Positions 52,634 to 64,000 of a stretch of 64,000 nt of DNA are shown in pieces; the first letter of the stretch is position 1; every line of letters begins with the position of its first letter. The stretch lies in the NCBI RefSeq assembly GCF_027409185.1, contig NC_084463.1, positions 45,362,407-45,426,406 of the forward strand, given 5' to 3'. Made by a program: the position numbers and the translations under genes. The stretch comes from Cynocephalus volans (lineage: Eukaryota; Chordata; Mammalia; Dermoptera; Cynocephalidae). Under the pieces are notes generated by a model, which worked only from the letters and a program-made list of their open reading frames with translations, was not told the DNA's origin and did no database searches.

Positions 52634-52796
52634 TTTTTATTTTTTTTGACCGGTAAGGGGATTGCAACCCTTGGCATGATATGGTCTGCACCACGCTCAG
52701 ACAGTGAGTGCACTGGCCCATCCCTATATAGGATCCAAACCTGTGGCCTCGGCGCTACAGTGCCGCACTCTCCCAAGTGAGCCATGGGGCTGGCCC
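52634..52796 (-). repeat. tRNA-Ile-derived SINE, dimer (CYN-like), copy 1
   Basis: In minus orientation: 'ggctcacttgggagagtgcg', 'ggtttggatcctatatagg' (first B-box unit), then a second tRNA-like unit ending 'gcaatccccttaccggtca' and an A-rich tail (T-rich on plus). Target-site duplication AGGATGTCTT at 52624-52633 and 52797-52806, perfect. The two halves each follow tRNA-Ile. Confidence 0.85.
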
Positions 52797-52876
52797 AGGA
52801 TGTCTTGATGTCCCATGAAAAACTAGCATACTCTCCTCTCAAATTCCATTCCAATCATGGAACAAATGAAGTTGCC

Positions 52877-53055
52877 GTTTTTATTTTTTCTTTTTGTGAC
52901 CGGTAAGGGGATTGCAACCCTTGGCTTGATGTCATCCGCACTCCGCGTTCAGCCAGTGAGCGCACCGGCCACCCTATATAGGACCCGAACCCGCGGCGGG
53001 AGTGCTGCTGTGCTCCCAGCGCCGCACTCTCCCGAGTGAGCCAAGGGGTTGGCCC
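52877..53055 (-). repeat. tRNA-Ile-derived SINE, dimer (CYN-like), copy 2
   Basis: Same family and orientation as copy 1, 80 bp away. B-box 'cgggttcgggtcctatatag', second unit closing 'gcaatccccttaccggtcac', A-rich tail. Target-site duplication TGAAGTTGCC/TGAAGTTACC at 52867-52876 and 53056-53065. It has about 15 bp more than copy 1 between the two boxes of the first unit. Confidence 0.85.
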
Positions 53056-53277
53056 TGAAGTTACCTTTTTGCCATGACATCAGAAACACCAGGGATAAAC
53101 TCACACTTAAATTAGAAGACTCTAAGTTCTTATAACCTGCTATGTCTACAGGCCAACTTTATCTTCTTTATGCACATTTCCTTTAAGCCGAGTTTTACTT
53201 ATTTAAACTTTTTCATTTTAACTCATGGAGACCATAAAACTCATAAAATACAATATAAAACAGAATAAACAACTCAC

Positions 53278-53335
53278 GTAAGATTTATTCATTTTTTGTT
53301 GCTCTTGGAAATGCACAGAGTACTCTGGCACACAG
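53278..53335 (-). CDS. KRAB zinc-finger protein, start-codon exon
   Basis: 58-bp exon between AG (53337-53336, ttctttttcag) and GTGAGT (53277). The ATG at 53292-53290 opens MNKSY, which joins in phase 0 to GLVSFEDVA of the KRAB-A exon. Many KRAB-ZNF proteins begin with MNKS- and then the KRAB box, with the start in just such a small exon. The 43 bases before ATG are 5'UTR. Choice of start rests on splice phase and family pattern; no upstream in-frame ATG is present in this exon. Confidence 0.75.
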
Positions 53336-53459
53336 CTGAAAAAGAAAGAAAAATGGAATGAATTAATGAGAGAACTACCTGGTGCTGAGAGAAAACCCTC
53401 AATTGCACCCTTGTCCTGGGACTGTACCAGCGGTAGCTGTCACTCAAAGCAACAGAGAA

Positions 53460-53510
53460 AATAAATAAATAATAAAATAAATATCTCTAGTATATTTAAA
53501 AAAAAAAAAA
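53460..53510. repeat. A/T-rich simple repeat
   Basis: (AAAT)n at 53461-53483 and an A run near 53498-53510, in ZNF intron 1. Confidence 0.85.
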
Positions 53511-54467
53511 CATGGAAGATCAGTGTGGCTTAGTCCTAGATTCTTATAACCAAATCTCTGCACGTTAGCTAAAAAGGAAGGGAAAAAAAATAACCAGTCC
53601 ACTTTTTCTTTCTTCTTTCTTCAGCCTTTTTCTTTCTATACAATCAACCTCCTTTGCTCAGCTCACTGTAAAACTTATCCTATTTTATGGAATGACATGT
53701 TGCATGATTGCAGAATCATAATGAAGTCAACTGAGATCTTTAAATTTGTTGTAATTTTGTTCTTTGAGAACCATTCTTTAATAAGTAACATTTCCTAGGC
53801 CCTTACCTATTCTTCTCAGTCAAACTCATCTCTTTTATGAAAGTTGGTCCAAAGCTCCCAATACTACCCAGTCTCAGACAGCTGTTGAATGAGAACATCT
53901 TAATCAGTCAATCAACTAGTGTGCACCCTAGGGACTAGGATGAATAATTGCATGTGCTGTGCAATGCTAGGACCGTGACCTTTCTGGAACTCTTCTGCCT
54001 CTGTTCTAAATTGCTACTGACAGGATTCAACCATAGGGGTTTTTTCAGGGTGGATTCCTATTCATAGGGCACCCTCCTTCAAACTTTGTAAGACCTGCTT
54101 TATTCAAAAAAAAAAAAAAAAAAACTACAGACCATCACTCAGTATCCCAATCTCCTCCCTAGAAGGCACTGTCTCTGGAAACTAGGTCATACAGAAACTT
54201 CTGTAAACTCAGAGCAGAAGTGCTAGGCAGGTTACACAGTGCAGGAGGGGAGCAGAAACTTCAGTAGCTGAAGAGACAGGAAGACAAACCACAAATACAA
54301 CTGCCATATAGGAACACTCAGTGTGCACACACTTCACAATTATTTTTCTTGGAATTTGGGGACACTTCACTCATACTGTTAATCTGCTCAAATTATAGAT
54401 GGGTAAACTAAATGTCAGATAGGCTAGTACCAAGCTCCGGTATGGAAGGGCTAGAATGTGGACTCAC

Positions 54468-54840
54468 CGCACAACTCGCAGGCTCAGGCTGTCTGCACAC
54501 ACCTCCGCAACCCAGTCACAGAGCTTCTGGAAGTGCACACCCAGCCTTCTGGCAGTGGACCATCTTCTGACAAAGCAGTTACTGAAAGCACAGCCCAGGT
54601 TGCCGATTCCCTGGCTGGCCCATGTCTACACTCTTACTGAAGGTCAGGCTCACTTCAGACCCACCTGTGTTTTGGCAGCACCAAGTGCTGGGACACTCAT
54701 CCTGCTCCCCAGGGTACCCTGAGGCCCATGGGGCTCCTCTTTCACCCTTGCCCCTCCCTTGAGGGTCACAGAACTTAATACCAGAATCTGAAAAGGAGCA
54801 TGGGGACAGCCGCAGTGTCCAGAAATTCCAGGTGAAAGAT
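54468..54840 (-). other. ZNF exon 1 (5'UTR), start approximate
   Basis: A donor GCG|GTGAGT at 54468/54467 follows GC-richer sequence ('cctgagcctgcgagttgtgc' on the minus strand), as in the 5'UTR exon of KRAB-ZNF genes. It would splice to 53335. The upstream limit is taken from promoter-like motifs at 54836-54945 and is not precise. Transcript data would settle it. Confidence 0.5.
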
Positions 54841-54945
54841 GGCGGGACTGGGTGGGGACACGCATGCACGGAAGAAACCTGGAATAACGTTCCCGTAGTC
54901 CTGTGCTGATGACATCTTTGGAGGGTTAAACTACATTTCCCATAA
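54836..54945 (-). promoter_or_regulatory. ZNF promoter candidate: ZNF143/Staf-like and YY1-like sites
   Basis: Plus strand 'actacatttcccataa' at 54930-54945 matches the ACTACAnTTCCC core of the ZNF143/Staf site. 'aagatggcgg' at 54836-54845 matches the YY1 site. Both are frequent at housekeeping and ZNF promoters. No TATA box; local GC is raised. Confidence 0.55.
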
Positions 54946-54949
54946 GACT

Positions 54950-57249
54950 CTGTATTACTTCCATTAGATACCAATGGAGGAAATTCTTTTCCAGCAGGGA
55001 GTCCTGTTACCAGGAGACCATGGACCTGATGGATCAGGACTGGTCTCTATCCACGTGGCAGCGATGTGGGCTCCTGATTCTTTATTAAATTTTGGTTTGA
55101 CAACCTAGGACATTGGGGGAATAATGGGGGAATTTAAATGTGGGCCAATTACATGATGATATTAATAATTATGTTTTGCTCTTATATTGCTGTAATAAAA
55201 CCCACGTATAACTTTTTTCTTTTTACAGATGCATATTAAAGTTGAAAAAATATTTTATTTTACTTTAAATTTGTAAGCAAACAAGAAATGAATATGGTCG
55301 CTCTCTTCCAATCTATTAAAAGATGTTTGTTCTCATCCAATAAACTAATTTGTAAATCTTCAATTTTATTACAATTATATTACACAATTGGAAAAACTGC
55401 TGTTGTGTATATAGTGGAAGAAAATAGCAGGGTCACAGTGTAAATGGACTCCATAATCCTTGTGCCAATTTCCACTTGCAGTGTCTGATAACTATTTGCC
55501 CAGAAACTCCCAGATTATGTTAATCCATCCATCTATCTATAAATCAAATCTTTAGTTATCTGTTTATTAGGTTGGGGTGCATGTGTGTGTGTGTGTGACA
55601 GCCCAAAAGTCTGCCTTTTCCTCTCTGGTTTCTGCCACAAACTAGACAAGGAATTCTGTAAAAGGGTTTCTCAAAGTTTCTGCTAACACTGAAATTCCTC
55701 TTCAAAGAGGGAAATGCCTGATTCGAGTCATCTGGATTGAAGTGGGCTTGAGTGATAAAATGAAACCAAAATTACTCAGAGATTATTACCATGGGGATTA
55801 TGACACTTGGTAAGAATGATGACAGTATCTAGTCTTTGGAATAATATAAGAATGGCATAATGAACATGTTATTATAAAGAGGAAAAAATAAAGTTACGTT
55901 TCAGAAATTATGGTGAAATACAGACATACGCAGGTTAACAAAACTGGCAGAATTTGTTGCTGACAGACCTCCCTTACAAGAAATGCATTTTTAAATATTT
56001 CTTTAGGCTGGAAGCAAGGGACCCTAGACAGTATTCAAATTCACACAAAAAAGCACAGGGCACTATTAAAGGTAAATATTAAACTATAAAAGACAGTATA
56101 AATGAACATTTTCCCATTTCTTCTAACGGATTTAGAAATCAATTGAATAAAATCATATATATATACAATGTAATGTTCTTCCTGTAATATATAAAAATAC
56201 AATATAGTTGCCAATAAGAGTACAAAAAGGTAAATGGGAGCAAAGCAGTACTGGGTTGCCAAAATGACTCCAGATGATAATTCAAATCTGTAAGTCAAAT
56301 AAAGATAATCATAAACTACAAATTGAAAAGTTAATAAAATTATTACATACTTATTACCCTTTCTTCTCCCAGTTTCTTCAATAGAAATAAAATTGTATAA
56401 TATAATAATGTTACCAAACTAAACCTGGGTTTACTCACCCCAGTGCAACTAAACCAAGACATTAACACCAGGGTTTCAGAGAGGCAAATTTGGCTTTAAT
56501 TACAAGGCCAAGTAATAAAAGTTGGATGGGTAATACTGAGAAAAATTCTGAACTCCCAAAAGTCTTGCAAGCAAAGAATCTTAAAGGAAAATGTTGGGGG
56601 TTAAGATAGGGGCTGTTCAGGTAGCCAGTGAACATTTCTGATTTGCTGAGTCTCTGAGGGCAAAGAAACAATATCCAGGAAAAAAAAAAAAAAGCAAATT
56701 TTGGTCTCTGCTTATCACTCACCTGGTTCCTACCAATCTGGGTTCCTGACATTCCACCGCCGACTAGCACATACCTAGGGCTGGGAAAATTCTGGGTTCT
56801 GTTCCCATAAAGACACTGTAAAGATATGTGTCAAGATAATGTCTTTTATCCCAGGAAATTTCTGACTCTGTTATATATGGGTAATGTTTCTATATATTAC
56901 TGGAATTAAGGTAGTATAAATCTGTAGCTGATTCTAATAAGTTAAGATGTACATGGTAAGCTCAAACCAACTCATGGAGGCAATACGTTAAAAAAAATGG
57001 TGTAAAAATAATTAAAGAGATCTAAATCTTTCCACAGAGAAAAGATGAAACTAAATGTCTTAACTGGGAGGTTGCACCACATGTAATAAGGAATTAACGT
57101 TAATTCTAAACAAACAATTTTTTTTTCTTAGTTTTGGAACATTTTATTTACACTGACAGGAAACAAAAAAAAAAGGAAATAAATTTAATTTCACTCCTTT
57201 TCTCTCTCACTGTTTCATAGTGTATTCCCTGGAAGGTAAATTTAGACTT
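54950..57249. other. no gene recognised (2.3 kb)
   Basis: AT-rich upstream flank of the ZNF gene. Contains a short (TG)n at about 55583-55598 and an A run near 56682. No coding frame with a domain. Confidence 0.4.
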
Positions 57250-58138
57250 ATTTTATTATGTTTTTAATTTTTATTGATTGTACATATTCATGGGGCACAG
57301 AGCTGACCATCAGTACCTATGCCCAAGATTTGGTGATCAGATCAATACTATCAGCATATCCACCACCTCAAATTGCAATTATTCCCTGCATCCCCAAAAC
57401 TCTGATCAACCTCTTATCCCTCCCCCCACCCTTTAGCAATCTTAGACCTGTTCTCTCCCTCTACAAATCCAACACACCACTGTGGTATTTCTTTCCTTCC
57501 TTCTTTCTCTCTTAGTTCCCATCTATGAGTGATGACTTGTGGTATTTTTCTCTCTGTGCCTGGCTTATTTCTGTTAACATAATTTTCTCCAAGATCCTAC
57601 ATGTTACTGTGAATGGCAGAATTTCATTCTTTTTATGGCTGAGTAGTATTCCATTGTGTCTATGTGCCACATTTTCCTTACCCAGTCATCCACCACTGGA
57701 CATTTAGGTTGGTTCCATATCTTGGCTAGTGTACATAGAGCTGTGATGAATATGTGAGTGCAGGTATCCCTTCAACATGGTGATTTCGATTACTTTGGGT
57801 ATATATCCAGAAACGGCATTGCTGGAACCTATGGCAGATCTATCTCTAGTCGTTTGAAAAACCTCTGTACTGTTTTCCATAGTGGCTACACTAATATACA
57901 ATCCCACCAACAGTGTAGAAGAGTTCCCCTTTATCTGCATCCTAGCCAGCATTTGTCACTCAGTCTTTTTTATTATAGCCCCTCCAACTGGCATGAGATG
58001 AAACATGAAAGTGGTTTTGACTTCCATTTCCCTGATGATTAATGATGTTGAGCATTTCTTCAAGTACCTGTTGACTACTTGTATGTCTTCCTCTGCAAAA
58101 TGTCTATTCAGCTTTTTTGCCCATTTTTTAATTGGAAC

Positions 58139-58146
58139 ACGTGTGT

Positions 58147-58194
<48 letters not shown>
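58139..58194. repeat. (GT)n microsatellite inside L1
   Basis: About 25 GT units with one 'tatg' interruption, within L1 ORF2 sequence. Confidence 0.95.
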
Positions 58195-61100
58195 ACTATG
58201 TCTGTAGCTGTCTGAGCTCCTTGTACATTCTGGATGTTAATCTCCTGTCAGACATACAGTTTGCAAATATTTTTTCCCATTCTGTAGGTTGCCTTTTCAC
58301 TCTGTTGATTGTTTCCTTTCTTGTACAGAAGTTTTTAGTTTGATATAATACCACTTATTATATTCTTTTGTTGTTTGTGCTTTTGGCCTCTTATTCAGAA
58401 AATCTTTGCCCCCATCCTGCTTCCTGAAGTGTTTCTCCCATGCTTTATTCTAAGAAATTTATAGTTTCAGACCTTATACTTATGTCTTTAATCCATTTTG
58501 AGTTGATTTTGGTATATGGCAAGGGTGTAAGTCTAGTATCATTCTTCTGCATATGGATGCCCAATTTTCCCAGCACAATTTTTTGTAGATGCAGTTTTTT
58601 CCCCAACGTATATTCTTGTTACCTTTGTCAAAGATCACTTGGTTGTAAGTATGTGGTTTGATTACTGGGTTCTCTATTCTGTTCCATTGGTCTGAGTGTT
58701 TATTTTTGTGCAAGTACTATGCTGTTTTGGTTACTGTAGTTTCCTAGTATAATTTGAAGTCAAGTAATGTTATGCCTTCAGCGTTGTTTTTTTTTTTTTA
58801 CTCAGGATTGCTTTGGCTATTCAGCATGTTCTGTTGCTCCATATAAGTGTTAGGATTGCTTTTTCTATTTCTGTGAAGAATGTCATTGGTATATTGACAG
58901 TGATTGTTTTGAATCTGTAAATTATTTGGGGGAATGTGGATATTTTCACAATGTTGATTCTTCCTGTTCAAGCGCATGGCATGTCTTTCCATATCTTTTT
59001 GTCTTCTTTAGCTTCATTCAGGAGTGATTTGTAGTTCTTGTTGTAGAGATCGTTCAGCTCCTTGGTTAAATTGACTCCTAGGTATTTTATTTTTCCGGTG
59101 ATTATAAACGGGCTTACTTGCTTGAGATCTTTTTCTGCTAGTTCATTATTGGAGAATATAAATGATACTGATTTGGGAGCATAGATTTTTTATCCTGCAA
59201 CATTACTGAAATTCTTTATCAACTCTAAGAGGTTTTGGATACAGTCTTTAGATTTTTCCATAAACAGGATCATGTCATCTATAAACATGAACAGTTTGAC
59301 TTCATCCTTTCCAATCTGGATTCCCTTATATCTTTCTTTTGCCTGATTGTTCTGGCTAGTACTTCCAGTACTATCTTAAATAGGGGCGGTGATAGTGATA
59401 GTGGGCATTATTATCTTGTTCCCATTTCGAAAGAGCTGAAAGCTTTATCAGGATAGTGGTGGTGAGTTTGTCATATATGGCTTTTACGGTGTCAAGATAC
59501 ATTCCTTCTATGCCTGATTTGCTGAGAGCCTTTGTCATTAAGGGATGTTGAATATTGTTCAATGTTTTTTCTGCATCTATTGAGATAATCATATGTATTT
59601 TTGTCCTTGACTTAGTTGATGTGGTGTATCATATTTATTGACTTACATATACTTGACTCCCTGGGATGAATTCCACTTGATCATGGTGAATAAGTTTTTT
59701 GAGGTGTTGCTGTATGCTGATTGCTAGTAATTTATTTAGGATTTGTGCCTCTATGTTCATCAGAGATATTGACCTGCAGTTTTCTTTTTTTTCTTTTTGG
59801 TTTTGGTGTTAAGGTGATGCTGGCCTCATGGAATGTATTTGGGTGAGTGGCCTCTGATTCAATTTTTTGGAATAGTTTGAAGACAACTGGCATTAATTCA
59901 TCCTTAAAGTTTGGTAGTATTCAGCAGTAAAGCCACCCAGACCTGGGCTTTTCTTTTTTGGGAAACTGATTACTGCTTCAATCTTGTGCTTGTCATTCAT
60001 CTGTTCAGGTTTTCTATTTCTTCTTGGTTCAGTTTGGAAGTTTGTTTGTGTCCAGAAGTTTATCCATTTCTTCTAGGCTGTCAAATTTGCTGGTTTATAG
60101 TTGTTTGTAACAGTGTCTAACTATTCTTTGCATTTCTGTGATACGAGTTGTAATGTCTCCTTTTCATTTCTGACTTTTGTTATATGGGTCTTCTCTCTTC
60201 TTCTTTTTTTCTCTTTAGTTGACCTACTAATAGTTTTTCTATTTTGTTTCATTGATATTTTGTGTCAATTTGGGGTTCTCTATATCATTTACTTCTTTGA
60301 TCTTAACTATTTCTTCCCATCTATTACTCTGGGATTGGATCATTCTTGTTTTTCTGGTTCTTCAAGGACTAGCATTATTTGAAATCTTTCTATTATTTTG
60401 ATATGAACATTTATTGTGATAAACTTCTCTCTTAGTACTGTTCATGCAGTATCTAACAGATGTTGATATAATGTATCTATTTTCCTGTTTTCTAGAATTT
60501 TTTTGATTTCCTGTTTAATTTCTTCTTGGGATCATAGGTCATTTAGGAGCCTGTTGTTTAATTTCCATGTATTTGGACAGTGTTATGAGATTCTCGTTAT
60601 TAATTTCTAGTTTTAATCCATTGTGATCTGAAAAAATAGTTGAGACAGTTTTGATTTTTTAAAAATTGTTGAGACTTGATTTGTGACCTAATATGTGGTG
60701 TATCCTGGAGAATGTTCCATGTACTGATAAGAATGTATGTTCTGTGGCTGTTGGATGAAATGGTCTCTAGATCTCGGCCAGGTCCAATTGGTCTAAAATG
60801 TAGTTAAAATCCTGTGCTTATTTGTTGATTTGTTGCCTGGACGGTCTGTCCAATGCTGAGCAAGGATTGTTCAGTTCCCCACTATTATCACGTTTGGGTC
60901 TATCTCTTTCTTTAGGTCTGATAGTGTTTGCTTTATATATCTAGGGGCTCCAGTGTTGGGTGCATATATATTTATGATTGTCATTTCTTCTTGCTAGATA
61001 GATCCCTTTATCATTATATAGTGGCCTTCTTTGTCTCTTATTATGGTTTTTAAAACCTATTTTATGCAATACAAGAATAGCTACTCCTGCTCTTTTTTTT

Positions 61101-62689
61101 TGTTTGTTTCCAGATACATGCTATATCTCCTTTCATCCACTCATTATTAGTCTGTGTGCATCGCTGTAGGTGAAGTGAGTCGCTTGAAGACAACATATAG
61201 TTGGGTCTAGTTTTTAATCTAACCCATCAGACTGGGGAGCTTAACTCATTTACACAGAGGGTTATTTATGAGAGGTATTGTCTTACTCCTGGCATTTTCT
61301 CTTTTCATTCAGATATTCTCTCTAAAACATCCCCTTTTATTATTTGTCATCAATGTTTGTTGGTTTTCTGAGCTGGTAAGATTTAGTTTCTTTTTTATTA
61401 CTCATTTGCATTTGTGTTTTACCAGTGGGCTTTGTTCTTTCTTGTATATCATAGTAGTGGTCATTATTTTTCAGATTCCAGATGCAGGATTCCATTGAGA
61501 ATTTCTTGCAGGGCTGGTCAGATGGTGATAAAATCCTGCAGATTTTGTTTGTCTGGGAAATCCACTATTTATCCATCATTTCTGAGGGATAGCCTTGCTG
61601 GTTATAGTATTCTTGGCTGGCAGTTTTTTTTCTGTTAGTATTTTGAATATGTCATCCCACTTCCCATTTTCTTCTCATCTGTACAGTTTCAGTTGTGAAG
61701 TCTGCTGTTAGTCTGATGGGGCTTCCCTTATAAGTGATTTGATATTTTCCTCTTGCTGCTTTTAGGATTCTCTCTGTCTTTGAGTTTTGCCAGTCTAACT
61801 ATAATGTGTCTTGTAGAGGATATTTTTGGAATGAATCTGTTTGGGGACCTTTGAGCTTCCTGAACCTGAAGTCTGTGTCTCCTTCTATATTTGGAAAGCT
61901 TTCCCCTATTATTTCATTGAATAGAGTATCAATGTCTTTACCTTCCTCCTCCCCTTCTGGAACACCCATGATTCAGATGTTTGTGCACTTATTGTTGTCT
62001 GCTAGCTCTCTTAGACTTTCTTCATTTTTTAAAAATTCCTTTTCCTTCTTTTTCTCTTTTGTCTTCCTGGGTTATTTAATAAAGATCATCTTCAGGATCA
62101 AAAATTCTTTCTTCTGCTTGCTCTAATCTCCTGCTTGAGCTTTTGCTTGCTTTTTATTTTTTATATATTTTTTATTGAATGAACCCTTCAGTTCCAGGAG
62201 TTCTGCTGCATTGTTTTTAAAAGTATTAATCTATTTTTAAATTTCCTCCTTTATATTCTGGAGACTTTTTCTCATTTCATTGGGTTGACTGAGTATTCTC
62301 TTGTCTCTGTGAGTTTCTTTAAGATAGTTACTAGGGATTCCTTTTTAGTCATTTCAAGGGTTTCTTGTTCTGCATGGTCTAGTACTTGAGAATTACTTTA
62401 TTTCTTTGGCAGTGTCGTATTTTCTTTTCTCTCATGTTATTAGTAAATCTATGTTGATATCTGGTACATCAGTTCCTTTTTCTATAACTCTGGAGTGGAC
62501 TTTGAGGAGGAAGACTTCCTTCACCTTTTCCGGGCTCCTCTAGTGACTCTCCTTGTCTCAATGCAGCTGAATATTTTGCAAGTCACCTGCACAGTAGTAG
62601 CGGCTGTTACTGTGGTGGCAACCCATCCTTGCAGTGATAGAAATTGTGATGGTGGTTCTTGTTGATGACTAGCACAGAAGTGATGTGGG

Positions 62690-62900
62690 GCCTACTAGAT
62701 CATGGTGGGGCTGGTTCCTGCCTTCTGTGTGGGTAGAGTGGAGGGATTCTCAGGGTTTTTGCCTGCCTGATGCACTATGGTCGTAACGGTGCTGGCTCCT
62801 GCTTTCTGTGCAGGCAGGCTGGAATGTTGCCTGGGGATTTTACCTGCCTTGGTATCCCTAAACACGGAGGCACTGGCTGTTGCCTTCTGTCCACAAACAA
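62690..62900 (-). repeat. tandem units in the L1 5'UTR
   Basis: Units of about 80 bp recur: 'tggttcctgccttctgtgtg', 'tggctcctgctttctgtgca', 'tggctgttgccttctgtcca' start successive units near 62709, 62790 and 62874, each followed by a 'tgcctg/tgcctt' step. Similar to the monomeric promoters of some L1 lineages. Confidence 0.6.
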
Positions 62901-62934
62901 TTTTTGTCACACACACAAAAAATGAGGTAACACT

Positions 62935-64000
62935 TCCTGATTCATCTTATGAGAATAGCATTACCTTGATATGAGAAGTAGACAAAAAATAACATGAAAA
63001 AATAATATAAATAAAAATTCCTGATAAGTGCAGATACAGAAATCCCCAATAAAACTAGCAAACTGAATTCATCACCATACAAAAATTATTACACATTACC
63101 AAATGGGATTATTTTACACATGCAATTTTGACTCAACATCCAAAATCAATTAGTTCAATACAGAATATTAACAGGTTAAACAAAAAATGCAATGATTCTT
63201 TCAACAAACACAGAAAAACATTTTACAAATCTGATAACTATTTATTATAAAACTCCTGGCAATCTAGGAATAGAAAGAAACTTTCTATACCTGCTAAAGT
63301 GTACCTAGGAAAAAAATCTACAGCTAATGTTATACTTAATGGTGAAACCCTGGTGCTTTAGCTCAAACTCTGAGAAAAAAAGAAGAATGCCTACTACTAC
63401 CACTCCATTTAACATTGAATCAAAAATATTTGCCAGCAAAACCTACATAAGAATAACAAACAAAACTCTGAAAATTAAAAAAGTAGAACTGTCACTGATT
63501 ACAAAGACATAAATTTGTTAATAAGAATATTTAAGAAATTTACTAAAACCCATTGAAACAAATGAATTTACCAAAGTCATAAGATACAAGATCAACATAA
63601 AAAAAAATCCAATTACTCATTATGTACTAGCAATGAGTAACCTTATAATGAAACAGACAAACAAACAAAAAACAATTTCAACCATAATAGCATAAAAAAG
63701 AAAGGAATATTCAGGGAAGATTTAACAAAAAAGTGCATGCCTTTTACACTAAATAAGTAAATAAATAAATAATAAATAATGCTAAAACGTATCAAAGAAA
63801 ATTCAAGTAAATACAAACACATCCAATGTTCAATGTTATAATGCTAAGATGAAAACAGTCCTCAAATTCATCTAAAAATTTAATGCAATCCTTTCAAACT
63901 CCCAATTGTATGTCTACAGAAATTAACAAGCTTATTCTAGAATTTATATGAAAATGAAAGAGAAACTAAAATCCCCCATCTTGAAAAGAAAACTTAAATG
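62935..64000 (+). mobile_element. L1 ORF2 fragment, plus orientation, runs off the right edge
   Basis: 'gagaatagcattaccttgat', 'cacagaaaaacattttacaa', 'agtcataagatacaagatca', 'aatttaatgcaatcctttca' follow ORF2 order. Decayed. A (AATA)n stretch is at 63752-63780. Confidence 0.8.

Larger units (their letters stand above)
57250..62930 (-). mobile_element. long L1, nearly full length, minus orientation
   Basis: From the 3' end (57250; 'attgattgtacatattcatg', the same 3'UTR type as the L1 at 20557) through ORF2 in antisense ('ccaagatcctacatgttact', 'gatcatgtcatctataaaca', 'ttctgcatctattgagataa', 'ggatcatgtcatc'-type RT region) to ORF1 (61300-62200; 'agtctgctgttagtctgatg', 'gaacacccatgattcagatg') and a 5'UTR (62500-62930). 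About 5.7 kb, so close to complete, but all frames carry stops and no ORF exceeds about 110 codons. Inactive. Confidence 0.9.

Noticed and set aside
52595..53039. Plus-strand frames with the shared GKGIATLG motif
   Set aside because: Both are translations of the two SINE copies.
57258..62126. Many 60-110-codon plus-strand hydrophobic frames
   Set aside because: They are antisense translations of the L1; hydrophobicity reflects T-rich antisense DNA.

Overview
The window is ordinary euchromatic DNA of a placental mammal: about half or more is interspersed repeat (L1 LINEs of several ages, MaLR-type LTRs, an ERV1-like provirus end, MIR/L2, DNA-transposon relics), and genes are split by GT-AG introns. 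Three copies of a short interspersed element derived from tRNA-Ile are present (one monomer at 18866-18995, two dimers at 52634-52796 and 52877-53055). No Alu or rodent B1/B2 copies were seen. A tRNA-Ile SINE with monomer and dimer forms fits the CYN SINEs of colugos (Dermoptera), so Galeopterus/Cynocephalus is my best guess; this rests on recalled family knowledge and is not proven.

Layout. 1-2545: end of an ERV1-like provirus on the minus strand (decayed gag, leader, LTR-like sequence). 2.6-9.2 kb: L1 and LTR pieces and unassigned sequence. 9.2-12.3 kb: minus-strand, intron-bearing wreck of the giant muscle gene obscurin (OBSCN). It keeps Ig domains 1-4 of the N-terminus, then jumps across a 27-bp minisatellite to Ig domains from the interior, and is broken by frameshifts, stops and a MaLR LTR. 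12.3-17.1 kb: GC-rich sequence without a recognisable gene. 17.1-35.2 kb: dense nested repeats. 36.0-55.0 kb: a KRAB zinc-finger gene on the minus strand. 55-64 kb: unassigned sequence, then a long minus-strand L1 and the start of a plus-strand L1.

The one gene that looks intact is the KRAB-ZNF. Five exons can be placed: a 5'UTR exon ending at 54468, a start-codon exon (53335-53278, coding MNKSY), a 127-bp KRAB-A exon (43271-43145), a 93-bp second KRAB exon (42883-42791) and a zinc-finger exon (40491-36629). All splice phases agree and the sum is 4098 coding bases, a 1365-residue protein with an intact KRAB-A box and about 36 tandem C2H2 fingers. The fingers are arranged in a higher-order pattern: blocks of 10, 6, 11 and 9 fingers repeat the same series of DNA-contact residues, so the array grew by block duplication. 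More fingers lie decayed beyond the stop codon. Such proteins normally silence transposable elements, and this one sits in a repeat-rich neighbourhood.

No CRISPR, operon or other prokaryotic feature is present. The most notable items are the block-duplicated zinc-finger array, the rearranged obscurin pseudogene with its minisatellite and datable LTR insertion, a textbook 5'-inverted L1, several nested insertions, and tandem units in an L1 5'UTR.
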